Positions 15,600 through 23,441 of a DNA stretch of 35,270 nucleotides are shown one piece after another. Made by a program: the position numbers and the translations under genes. Source of the stretch: Chlamydia trachomatis. GTDB taxonomy: Bacteria > Chlamydiota > Chlamydiia > Chlamydiales > 2-12-FULL-49-11. The stretch lies in the NCBI GenBank assembly GCA_945872565.1, contig CAMBZN010000014.1, positions 1 to 35,270 of the forward strand, in the 5' to 3' direction. The notes under the pieces were generated by a model. It saw only the letters and a list, made by a program, of their open reading frames with translations, did not search any database and was not told the DNA's origin. Every line of letters starts with the position of its first letter. Position 1 is the first letter of the stretch.

Positions 15600-17003
15600 A
15601 TGCCAAAAAAAATAGATCAAGAAAAAAGTTCCAGTTATCATCCAGAAAACTTCAATCCTCCGATACCAATTAAAGAGAACAAGAAAAATACCATCGATAA
15701 AAAAATATCTGCACTTGAAGGAAAGATCGAGAATTTAAGGGGTAGTTTAAGGGATGGAAATGCATTAATAAAGATCAAGTCTTTTGTAATGCTTATTTTT
15801 ATAAAAATACATCTTTATTTTTTAAAAAAATCTAGTCTTTCTTTAACGGGTGTTAATAGAGGATTTACACCATCAACTGTCCACCTACTTGGACCATCTG
15901 AACAATCGAATCACCCGGCAAAGCCTCTTACTACTGTTGAGGAATCAGAATCCGGTTCTGAAAAAAAGACGGGGGATCAGACCTTTTCTGAAAAACCACA
16001 AATAATCAGCAATGCGAATGTGAAAAGTTTTGATCAAATAGCGCTTGAGCACCAAAGGGATAGAGTGTTTTCGGAAACTATGCTCTATAGGGAAAAAGAA
16101 ACTAAAGCTAAAAATGAAGGTGGTGATCATAGTTCAATGCATAAAGTGAATCACAATGGGGGTGAATATACTTCAATGCGAGAGTTTCTTCCGGCGAAAG
16201 AACCCAAGGAGAGTGTTTCTCCTGATCCAATACGTAAAGAAGAATGGGTTGAGGCGCATAAACCAGAGTTTAAACCTCTGGCAAAAATATTAATTGATAA
16301 CATCAATCACATAACTCACGAAGAATTTAAAAGCCAATTAAAAGAGTCTGTAGAGGATTTTAACAACTATCTTAGAACCCAAACCGATCAATCGTATATA
16401 ATAGTCATCCCAGGGAATTTTGAAAAAAGTGGACTTTGGGTAACTTCAATTGCAAAAGATTTTTTAGAGCGTCCGCCTGAAAAGATTATTATGATGGGGG
16501 ATCCTTCACTAGAGGAGGTTTTGAAAGAACAAACCAGCAAAAATATTGTTATGTTTGATGATGCAGCCTACTCAGGTAAACAGATGTCAGAGGAGTATTT
16601 CCCCAGATTTAAGAATATGGGTATAAAAGTGCACCCTATTATTCCGTTTATGACAAAATCAGCAGAAAAGAAATTGGAAATAGAGCTTAATAAATTAGGC
16701 ATTGAGCATAAATGTTATAAACATGCGACCATGGATAGTTTTTCTAAGTTTTTATCAGAGGAGCAAAAAAAACTATTAAGAAAGTCTGGTGGTGGTGAAT
16801 TCAGTCTACAACCTATAGATGAAGAAACTAATCCGTCAGGCTTTGATAATTTAACACTAACGTACTTCGATCATAAAAAAGCTGACATGGCTTCAATGGT
16901 TGTCGCAATAGATACTGGTGAATTACTATATTATTTATGGGGAAGTAAAAAAATCCCATTTGTAGGCAAGGTAAATTCCCCTTACAAATCATTGCCTCAA
17001 TAA
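15600..17003 (+). CDS. Phosphoribosyltransferase-like protein, tandem copy 2
   Basis: This 467-residue paralogue of the preceding gene has the same layout: charged helical N terminus (NTIDKKISALEGKIENL), short hydrophobic patch (IKSFVMLIFIKIHLYFL, more hydrophobic than in copy 1), low-complexity linker, and the PRTase-like C-terminal domain with SYIIVIPGNFEKSGLWVTSI, NIVMFDDAAYSGKQMSEEY and LTYFDHKKADMASMV. Compared with copy 1 it has an insertion before the conserved linker containing two related units (GGDHSSMHKV and GGEYTSMREF), so a small internal duplication is likely. Stretches of DNA around the proposed PRPP loop and the PIIPFMTKSAEKK segment are almost identical between the copies, pointing to a recent duplication or gene conversion. 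The start region (GGGGTAAT, ATG, then CCAAAAA) is also conserved. The two probably form one transcript. Confidence 0.8.
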   Translation: MPKKIDQEKSSSYHPENFNPPIPIKENKKNTIDKKISALEGKIENLRGSLRDGNALIKIKSFVMLIFIKIHLYFLKKSSLSLTGVNRGFTPSTVHLLGPSEQSNHPAKPLTTVEESESGSEKKTGDQTFSEKPQIISNANVKSFDQIALEHQRDRVFSETMLYREKETKAKNEGGDHSSMHKVNHNGGEYTSMREFLPAKEPKESVSPDPIRKEEWVEAHKPEFKPLAKILIDNINHITHEEFKSQLKESVEDFNNYLRTQTDQSYIIVIPGNFEKSGLWVTSIAKDFLERPPEKIIMMGDPSLEEVLKEQTSKNIVMFDDAAYSGKQMSEEYFPRFKNMGIKVHPIIPFMTKSAEKKLEIELNKLGIEHKCYKHATMDSFSKFLSEEQKKLLRKSGGGEFSLQPIDEETNPSGFDNLTLTYFDHKKADMASMVVAIDTGELLYYLWGSKKIPFVGKVNSPYKSLPQ

Positions 17004-17105
17004 ACGGTAAATTTTATCCGCGTTAATTTAAATTTTTTATTTGAAATATAATTCTCTGAATGGGATAACAAGATTAGTCTACAAAAAATACTAAAAGGGT
17101 CTATT

Positions 17106-17921
17106 TTGTTGTTATCTCTTACGCTCTCTCTTATTAATAGAAAAAAACATCAGCTTATTTTAAGTTTCCTAGCTCTGTTTGCATGTAACATTATCTTTTT
17201 CCAATCAACCTGGAAAAAAGATGAATTTTTAAGCAAATATACATCACATATTCCGAGCTATTCGAATCAAGATATCTATGTGATTTCAAAAGATAGTGAT
17301 GATATTTTACATCCAAAGTCGTTCCTGTTTCCTTATGTTGAAAAAATACAATCCCACGATGATGTCCTTGGTGTTACAGCTCTTTCTTCTGAAGGGGAAA
17401 AATTCTATAAAACATCTCAAAATCCACAAGTGTTGGTGGTTTCTTTGAAAAAAGGGGCATCTGTAAAGAAATGGATGGATACGTTTCAAGCAAACGCAGA
17501 TTTTACTGCTATGAATCCTGGTTACTATAAACATCTTTACAATAAAGCTCTAATTTCAAGAAACGAGGCATTATATTCCTATAGCGCCTTGCTTTCTTTG
17601 ATCTCTACCATCTCTTTTATCGGAATGATCGTTTTTGCAGGAATGTTTCCATTTGCAATTCGAAATGAAATCAAAGTGTTTTTGTTAGAAGGGGTCACAG
17701 TAAGTAAGGCAATAGGTTTTTTTACAGGCGTATTTAGTGTAATTGTTTCCACTATTTCATGCATAGTAGCTTCATTTAATTTAATACTGACAATTTCAAG
17801 AGAGTGCATGTTAAATCTTCTTGTACATGCAATAGTAGTAGAGATTTTAGCAGTGTTACTAATTAGTACGACAATTATTGCAATTGCAAGGAGTCGATTT
17901 GGCAAAAATAGAATTAACTAA
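17106..17921 (+). CDS. FtsX/DevC-like ABC transporter permease
   Basis: This 271-residue protein has one N-terminal transmembrane helix (about residues 16-32, HQLILSFLALFACNIIFF), an extracytoplasmic domain of roughly 120 residues, and three C-terminal helices (around 160-182, 200-225 and 235-262). That is the FtsX/MacB/DevC permease plan with a short periplasmic domain. It starts at TTG 17106 with AAGGG 7 bases upstream. The ATPase gene overlaps its 3' end by 23 bases, so the two are translationally coupled partners. Together with the HlyD-type adaptor further down the cluster, the set resembles DevBCA-type exporters, where the permease contacts a membrane-fusion protein. A cell-division FtsX role is also possible, but the adaptor argues for transport. 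The substrate is unknown. Confidence 0.75.
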   Translation: MLLSLTLSLINRKKHQLILSFLALFACNIIFFQSTWKKDEFLSKYTSHIPSYSNQDIYVISKDSDDILHPKSFLFPYVEKIQSHDDVLGVTALSSEGEKFYKTSQNPQVLVVSLKKGASVKKWMDTFQANADFTAMNPGYYKHLYNKALISRNEALYSYSALLSLISTISFIGMIVFAGMFPFAIRNEIKVFLLEGVTVSKAIGFFTGVFSVIVSTISCIVASFNLILTISRECMLNLLVHAIVVEILAVLLISTTIIAIARSRFGKNRIN

Positions 17922-18570
17922 TGTTTCCTACGTAGAGGATGATAAGATCCTTTTAAACAACATCAACCTTACAATCGATCAGGGGGAGCTGTTTATGATC
18001 CGTGGATCTTCCTTAAAAGAAGGTAGGGCCCTTATTCACCTTATCCATGATTTGATCAAACCTACTGAAGGAACAGTTGGTATAGTTTATGAAGCAGGTG
18101 AGGTGTCTCAAATAGGCTCTAACTGCATTCCAATGATCAAAGAATTTACTGTAGAAGAAGTTTTAACTCTCCCTCTTGCTTGTCAAGGATACACAAGAAA
18201 AGAGGTGAAAAATAGAATGGAAGAGGTCTCTATGTACTTTTCTATCAATTCTATTCTAAAGAAAAAAATAAGCAGCCTATCTGCTGCAGAATTAGCCCTT
18301 GTGGGGGTCGCAAAAGCTGTGATTGCTGAGCCGTCATTAATCATCCTGGACTCTTTTTCCACAGCATTAGATCATAAAATAGCAGTACTTGTAATGACTT
18401 ATTTGCATGAAATTTCTGTTGACTATGAGGTGAGTGTGATCATGGTTGAAAATGACACAAGGCTGCACCCTTTTGCTGGAAAAATATTACACCTTGAGCG
18501 GGGGTATATCAAAGATCTAGTTGGGGAGGGGGTTGATCTACAAAAATTAATGCCCTTTTTAAAACTATAA
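17899..18570 (+). CDS. ABC-type ATPase subunit with degenerate catalytic motifs
   Basis: TTG 17899 is preferred over ATG 17878 because AAGGAG lies 5 bases upstream. The product (223 residues) follows the ABC ATPase layout: ELTNVSYVEDDKILLNNINL at the start, QGELFMIRGSSLKEGRALIH where Walker A belongs, SSLSAAELALVGVAKAVIAE where the LSGGQ signature belongs, and PSLIILDSFSTALD where Walker B belongs. The catalytic residues are lost: the Walker A GK[ST] is GRA with an extra residue before it, the signature is LSAAE, the Walker B glutamate is serine, and the H-loop position reads VENDTR. The reading frame is intact across its full length. It probably binds the permease encoded upstream but may not hydrolyse ATP. 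A true hydrolysing ATPase with unusual motifs cannot be ruled out. Confidence 0.85.
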   Translation: MAKIELTNVSYVEDDKILLNNINLTIDQGELFMIRGSSLKEGRALIHLIHDLIKPTEGTVGIVYEAGEVSQIGSNCIPMIKEFTVEEVLTLPLACQGYTRKEVKNRMEEVSMYFSINSILKKKISSLSAAELALVGVAKAVIAEPSLIILDSFSTALDHKIAVLVMTYLHEISVDYEVSVIMVENDTRLHPFAGKILHLERGYIKDLVGEGVDLQKLMPFLKL

Positions 18571-18578
18571 GGATAACC

Positions 18579-19793
18579 ATGACAAAGAAAATATTTGATC
18601 CTATCCATGGATTTATTGATATTAACAATTGTGAAGAAAATTTAATCTCCTCCCTTCCTTTTAGACGACTGCAGGGAATTCATCAAATCGCAGCTGCTGC
18701 ATTTGTGTACAATGGAGGAACGCACAAGCGCTATGAGCACTCAATTGGTGCGATGATGGTAGCGGATAAAATCTATACCCAAGTCATGAAAAAATCAGAA
18801 TTTTTCCCCGATCTTCCAAAACGAGGATCCAAAGAATACAATTACTGGAAAAGTGTTTTAAGAGCAGCTGCCCTCTGTCATGATTTAGGCCACCCACCAT
18901 TTTCTCATTTAGCGGAAAAAGATCTTCTTAAAGGAAAAAGACATGAAGAATGGACTGTAAAAATCATCTTCTCCGATTACCTAATGCCCATCTGGAAAAA
19001 GGAAAACCTAGACCCTATGCATATTGCTAAAATTTCTGTAGGAAGAGCTTATTTTGAAGAGCCATTTACTGAAATAGAATCAATTTTGACAGAAATGCTC
19101 ACAGGAGACTACTTTGGTGCTGACCGTATTGACTACCTTTTGAGGGATTCTTACTTCACAGGCCTTGCATACGGATCTTTTGATTATGAACAGCTAATTC
19201 AATCATTATGCATCCTTCCTTACAAAGATCAATATTATTTAGGGGTTGAAGAGGATGGGCTAGAGTCATGTTACGCACTTTTGCTAGCAAGGTACTTTAT
19301 GCATAAAAGATTGTATCAATACTCTAATATTAAATCTTATAGCTTTCATTTTTCTAGGTTTATTATAAAATATTATGAGGGTGTAGACATCACAACTAGT
19401 GTTGAGGAGTATGTAAAGACCAATGACTTTGAAATTTTAGCAGAAATTTATAAAGCATACGCTGACCCAAGTCACAAGCTGCACGGTGAGGCGCTTTGTT
19501 TAATGGATAAAGAAAGACGGTATAAAGCAACACCTATTGATGATCTGACCATGACTCAATATAAGAAATTACTTAAAAAAGATGCCACTTGGGCCTATTT
19601 TGAAGAGAATTCTATTGATAAAAGAAAGAAATTCTTCTCCTTTCCTGTATTACAAAAAAATGGTATGATTCAGGGGGCTGATACAATCTCTGAGGTGCAT
19701 ATTCCTATGAATATGTCAAATTGGATTTTTGTTTCACCTGATCATAAAGATTTTTTTGAACAAAAGGAAAGTAATGCTGAGGAAGTACACTAG
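18579..19793 (+). CDS. HD-domain phosphohydrolase (dGTPase/SAMHD1-like)
   Basis: This 404-residue HD-superfamily metal-dependent hydrolase has the four metal ligands in order: H54 (THKRYEHSIGAM), H101-D102 (AALCHDLGHPPFSHLAE) and D182 (FGADRIDYLLRDSYFTG). The GHPPFSH and DRIDYLLRDS stretches are typical of the dNTP triphosphohydrolase / SAMHD1 group. Likely chemistry is removal of phosphate or triphosphate from nucleotides; the exact substrate is not readable. ATG 18579 has AAGGA upstream and begins 8 bases after the ATPase stop. The transporter gene downstream starts inside its last 20 bases. Placing a nucleotide hydrolase between an ABC exporter pair and a TLC/NTT-like transporter is unusual. 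Confidence 0.88.
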   Translation: MTKKIFDPIHGFIDINNCEENLISSLPFRRLQGIHQIAAAAFVYNGGTHKRYEHSIGAMMVADKIYTQVMKKSEFFPDLPKRGSKEYNYWKSVLRAAALCHDLGHPPFSHLAEKDLLKGKRHEEWTVKIIFSDYLMPIWKKENLDPMHIAKISVGRAYFEEPFTEIESILTEMLTGDYFGADRIDYLLRDSYFTGLAYGSFDYEQLIQSLCILPYKDQYYLGVEEDGLESCYALLLARYFMHKRLYQYSNIKSYSFHFSRFIIKYYEGVDITTSVEEYVKTNDFEILAEIYKAYADPSHKLHGEALCLMDKERRYKATPIDDLTMTQYKKLLKKDATWAYFEENSIDKRKKFFSFPVLQKNGMIQGADTISEVHIPMNMSNWIFVSPDHKDFFEQKESNAEEVH

Positions 19794-21063
19794 TAAGATA
19801 GCTACTGAATACAGAGCATACACCGCTGCAGAAAAATGGTTTGTATTTTTTATGATGATGTGCGGCTATGCTATTTCAGCAGAAGCTGCAATTACTCGCT
19901 CTGTTTCTACCTCATTTTTTATAGATGCCTATGGCGCTAGTTACTTACCCTACGCGTGGATTGCATCCTTACCTTTAAATTTTTTAGTTGTCGCTTTTTA
20001 TAGTAAATTCATTCCTAGACTTGGGTGTGGGAAGATGATGGGAACAATTCTTATTTTCACTGTTATGTTCAATCTCTTTTGTATGTTTTTTTTAAAATCA
20101 ATCCACGTTCTCCCGTTTTTCCTCTATCTATGGAAAGATATTTTTATCATATTCATGTTTCATAATCTCTGGTCTGTTATTCATTCAACAATACCTATAA
20201 AAAGGGCTAAGTACATTTATGGGATTTTCTACGGGATGGGTGGTCTTGGTTCGGTAACTGGAAATATCATTCCAGGTTTTTTAGCTGTAAGTTTAGGATC
20301 AGCAAAGCTTTTAATCACTACTATTCCACTGTACCTTATTACTTATTTTTGTTATGTGAGTGCTGTAGGGATTAGAAATAAGATTGCCACCTCAGATGAT
20401 ATTTCCATGAATGACGAGAAAAGAAGCGTTTTCTATGGGTTAGAATTGATACGCGATTCAAAGTTGCTTAAATTTATACTGCTAATTGTCATAGCGATGC
20501 AGTTAACCTCAACCTTATTAGATTTTCAATTTTCTTGTTTTTTAGACAAAAACTTACCTAACCTTGACTTAAGAACCCAGTTTATGGGAAGATTATTTGG
20601 GGTGGTTAACTCTATTAATATTTTCTTACAGTTCTTTGGGTGCGCAATTTTACTTAAGTTGATTGGACTTAAAAGGACGCATTTGTTAATCCCTTCGATA
20701 TTACTCATCCAAGTAGCGGCATTTTTAGTTAACCCAACTTTTGGATTGATTTGTATGACCTTTGGGACAATCAAGTCCTTTGATTACTCCGTATTTGGAA
20801 TAGTTAAGGAAATGCTTTATATACCCTTAAATGTTGCAGAAAAATTCCAAGCAAAAGCAATTATAGATGTATTTGCCTATAGAAGCTCCAAAGCTTTAGG
20901 CTCTTTTCTCATCTTGGGTTTGGGTGTTTTTTCCTCAAAAGACATTTCATCTCTTATAACCCTTTCAATTATTTGTATTTTCTTTATTTGGATCGTGTCA
21001 GTACTTTCTATGAGGGAGTACTTTGCAAATCTTGATATGGAAAATCCCGCTCAAGTTAAATAA
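19774..21063 (+). CDS. TLC/NTT-like (ATP/ADP translocase-related) membrane transporter
   Basis: ATG 19774 is chosen over earlier starts because AAAGGA lies just upstream and the first hydrophobic helix then begins normally; it overlaps the HD gene by 20 bases. The product (429 residues) has about 11-12 hydrophobic helices. GIFYGMGGLGSVTGNIIPGF and the late segment VKEMLYIPLNVAEKFQAKAI followed by IDVFAYRSSKALGS resemble the conserved parts of nucleotide transport proteins (NTT/TLC) and their relatives in free-living bacteria. It is about 70-100 residues shorter than the classic energy-parasite translocases. Function could be nucleotide or metabolite exchange across the inner membrane, but the substrate residues of true ATP/ADP exchangers cannot be verified by eye. 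Confidence 0.8.
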   Translation: MLRKYTSKIATEYRAYTAAEKWFVFFMMMCGYAISAEAAITRSVSTSFFIDAYGASYLPYAWIASLPLNFLVVAFYSKFIPRLGCGKMMGTILIFTVMFNLFCMFFLKSIHVLPFFLYLWKDIFIIFMFHNLWSVIHSTIPIKRAKYIYGIFYGMGGLGSVTGNIIPGFLAVSLGSAKLLITTIPLYLITYFCYVSAVGIRNKIATSDDISMNDEKRSVFYGLELIRDSKLLKFILLIVIAMQLTSTLLDFQFSCFLDKNLPNLDLRTQFMGRLFGVVNSINIFLQFFGCAILLKLIGLKRTHLLIPSILLIQVAAFLVNPTFGLICMTFGTIKSFDYSVFGIVKEMLYIPLNVAEKFQAKAIIDVFAYRSSKALGSFLILGLGVFSSKDISSLITLSIICIFFIWIVSVLSMREYFANLDMENPAQVK

Positions 21064-21132
21064 ATTATTTGATAAAAAGAATGGTAAACACTACTCTCTG
21101 AAATAGTGCATCTATTTTATTGGAGTAACGGT

Positions 21133-22233
21133 ATGTTAAAAAAAAGCTTGTTAGCAATTTCTGTTTTTTCACAAATTCTTCTTGTGAGTTTTATGGGGGT
21201 CTACATTTACACAAATCAAAGCAAACCTGAGGTAATAGAAGATTTGTTTACAAGTACAAGCCCTCAAGTAGAGGATAGGGTTACCCCTGTTTTTTCTGTA
21301 CCCTTCACTGCATACATTGAGGCAAAAGGGGTGGTACTCCCTTCTTCTGGATACTTGCACGTTTCCAACCCGCTAGAAGGGCAAGTAAGGGGAGTATATG
21401 TGGCACCGGGTGATTGGGTAAAAGAAGAGAGTCCATTATTTAAACTTTGTGACAATGAAATCTATGTGGAGATAAAAGAGAGGGAGGCAAAGCTTGCTCG
21501 ATCGGTTGCAACTTTAAATTTCATGAAAAAGGGTCCTTCGGAATTTACTTTACTGGGTAAAAGAAAAGAAATTGAAGAAGTAGAGATAAAACGTGCTTGC
21601 GGGGAAAAAGAGGCGGAAATTTTCCACACCCTTTTGAATAAAACAGCAATCAGCGTAGTTGAGCATGATGAAAAACAGTTGTTTTTACAAATCACAGAGA
21701 AAGAGCTTGAGAGGGTTACAGCTGAATATGATGGCTTAAAAGCAGGAATGTCCCCTGAAGAGGAGTTAATTTATGTAAATGATGTGGAGGAAAAAAAAGC
21801 AACACTAAAGTTAAGCACCTTAAAATTAGAAAATTCTTTAATCACCTCCCCAATTAACGGGATGGTTGTTGCAGTTGATGTAGCCGCAGGAGAATTTCTT
21901 AAAGAGAAGGGTTTGAAAGGGGTAACAATTGTTAAAACCAATCCTTTGATGGTCAAAGTTTGTATTAGTGAAGATGAAGCCTATAAAATTCGTTTAGGTC
22001 AAAAACTTCGGGCAATAGCGATCCATCCAAGTAACCCCTCTATGCATTTTGTGTTGGATTATGTTTCTTACAATCCAAGGATGAGTGTATACACAAATGG
22101 TGAGCGCAAATTGGAGTTACTATTTTCCTTTCAAAAAGGGGATCATCCAATATATTTAGAACAAACGCTGAAGGTATACGTAGAGACCTCAAAACCTGCA
22201 GACCTCTCTTTTCTACACTACCAATATTATTAA
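21133..22233 (+). CDS. HlyD/DevB-type membrane-fusion (periplasmic adaptor) protein
   Basis: ATG 21133 has GGAG 7 bases upstream; the in-frame start at 21106 would add residues of no clear use. The 366-residue product has an N-terminal membrane anchor (LLAISVFSQILLVSFMGVYIY). A split lipoyl/barrel-sandwich domain follows (LEGQVRGVYVAPGDWVKEES before the hairpin, SPINGMVVAVDVAAGEFLKE after it), with a central alpha-helical hairpin of about 100 residues and a C-terminal beta-barrel part. This is the layout of DevB/MacA/HlyD adaptors that link an inner-membrane permease to the outer membrane. The permease and ATPase lie upstream in the same cluster, so it probably completes that exporter. Its stop overlaps the stop of the convergent gene by 4 bases. 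Confidence 0.85.
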   Translation: MLKKSLLAISVFSQILLVSFMGVYIYTNQSKPEVIEDLFTSTSPQVEDRVTPVFSVPFTAYIEAKGVVLPSSGYLHVSNPLEGQVRGVYVAPGDWVKEESPLFKLCDNEIYVEIKEREAKLARSVATLNFMKKGPSEFTLLGKRKEIEEVEIKRACGEKEAEIFHTLLNKTAISVVEHDEKQLFLQITEKELERVTAEYDGLKAGMSPEEELIYVNDVEEKKATLKLSTLKLENSLITSPINGMVVAVDVAAGEFLKEKGLKGVTIVKTNPLMVKVCISEDEAYKIRLGQKLRAIAIHPSNPSMHFVLDYVSYNPRMSVYTNGERKLELLFSFQKGDHPIYLEQTLKVYVETSKPADLSFLHYQYY

Positions 22234-23234
22234 ACCAACCGGATATAAGGTCCACAAACAGTTTGTATAGTTTCAATTAGGAATGGTAAAAGCGATGGTT
22301 TAATCTGTTGTGGAAGGGGTGTCTCATTTATTACTGATTCTAGTGCTTTTAATGTTCCTTTGTGTTTTGGATTATTCATTATGTGACATAGGAATGCTTT
22401 TAATTTTTTGCAAAGCAAATCGGATGATTTATTCGGGTCATCAGCTACAAGCTCCTCCATTTTTTCAGCAATTCTACGATTAATTCGATTTACCAAAATA
22501 TTTTTTATATCTTCACTTGGAACAGGGGCTGTTAGCATTAATGTCTTTAAAAGACCACCACCCATTCTACTAAGAATTGAGTGTAAAGTTACAGCAGCAT
22601 CAAAATGTATAACAGGGGTTTGAGAAATTTCAGTTATTTTAGATTGAAGTAGCGTCCTTACTTCATCACTATTTCCGATCCCTACAACTAGATTTTTAAG
22701 AGACTCAGCAACTGCAGGGTCCTTTATTAAATTTGTAAGAGCGCTTTTGGTGGCTTCACTACAAGCTATATTTAATAAAGCAGTTTTAATTTTACTTTGA
22801 ATAGTTTTGTTATCTATCACAGCGCCCACTGTTGTTACGATGGCACGACGGACCTTTTTCGAAGCCCCTAGTTTTTGTACCAATTTTTGTCCTGAATTAA
22901 AGGTAGCTTTGCTCTCACCTAATCTGCATAGTAGTTTTTGAAAACTTGGTGCTAATAGTCGAATCATTGTGTGGAGTATAGCCATAAATCCATCGAATAG
23001 TAAAATCGGAATAACGAAGAAAAATAACGCTACAACAAGACCAACTCTTTTTCCCAATGGAGTTGTTGAACTCTGAATTTCATTGTGGAGGTCTCGAATA
23101 AGGTAACCGGAAGTTTCTGCTTTTTCAGTAGGCGCCGCCAATTTTTCTCTACATAGGTGTCCTCGGTAATGTGCTTGTATTTTTATTGCTGCTGCTGTTT
23201 CTGCTAGTGTCACTGGTGCGCTTATTGAACTCAT
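22230..23234 (-). CDS. Repeat protein with a perfect IQ (calmodulin-binding) motif and a hydrophobic hairpin
   Basis: This 334-residue protein is read from ATG 23234, with AAAGGAG 9 bases upstream. Residues 19-29 read IQAHYRGHLCR, an exact match to the eukaryotic IQ consensus IQxxxRGxxxR that binds calmodulin or myosin-type light chains, preceded by AAAIK as in many eukaryotic IQ proteins. A segment STTPLGKRVGLVVALFFFVI plus PILLFDGFMAILH forms one strongly hydrophobic region (about 57-88). The rest is an all-helical repeat region of units such as VRRAIVTTVGAVIDNKTIQS and SEATKSALTNLIKDPAVAES, suggesting a HEAT/TPR-like solenoid without clear catalytic residues. A paralogue with the same hydrophobic region but no IQ motif is at 25073-26314. 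A host-directed role is inferred. The 3' end overlaps the adaptor gene tail-to-tail. Confidence 0.8.
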   Translation of the reverse strand: MSSISAPVTLAETAAAIKIQAHYRGHLCREKLAAPTEKAETSGYLIRDLHNEIQSSTTPLGKRVGLVVALFFFVIPILLFDGFMAILHTMIRLLAPSFQKLLCRLGESKATFNSGQKLVQKLGASKKVRRAIVTTVGAVIDNKTIQSKIKTALLNIACSEATKSALTNLIKDPAVAESLKNLVVGIGNSDEVRTLLQSKITEISQTPVIHFDAAVTLHSILSRMGGGLLKTLMLTAPVPSEDIKNILVNRINRRIAEKMEELVADDPNKSSDLLCKKLKAFLCHIMNNPKHKGTLKALESVINETPLPQQIKPSLLPFLIETIQTVCGPYIRLV

Positions 23235-23441
23235 TATTAAAATCTCCTTTAAATTTATTTAATTATATCATATTTGTTAATTATTAAAACATTTATATAT
23301 AAAAGAAATGTTTAAAATAAACAGCGTGCATTAATCTATAACGGTAACTATTTTATTGTTAGAGCTTTACCAGTTTTCAGTAGATTATAACATTGAATAA
23401 AAGAGCTTTTTATAGATGATGCTGATAAGAAGGGATGGTAT

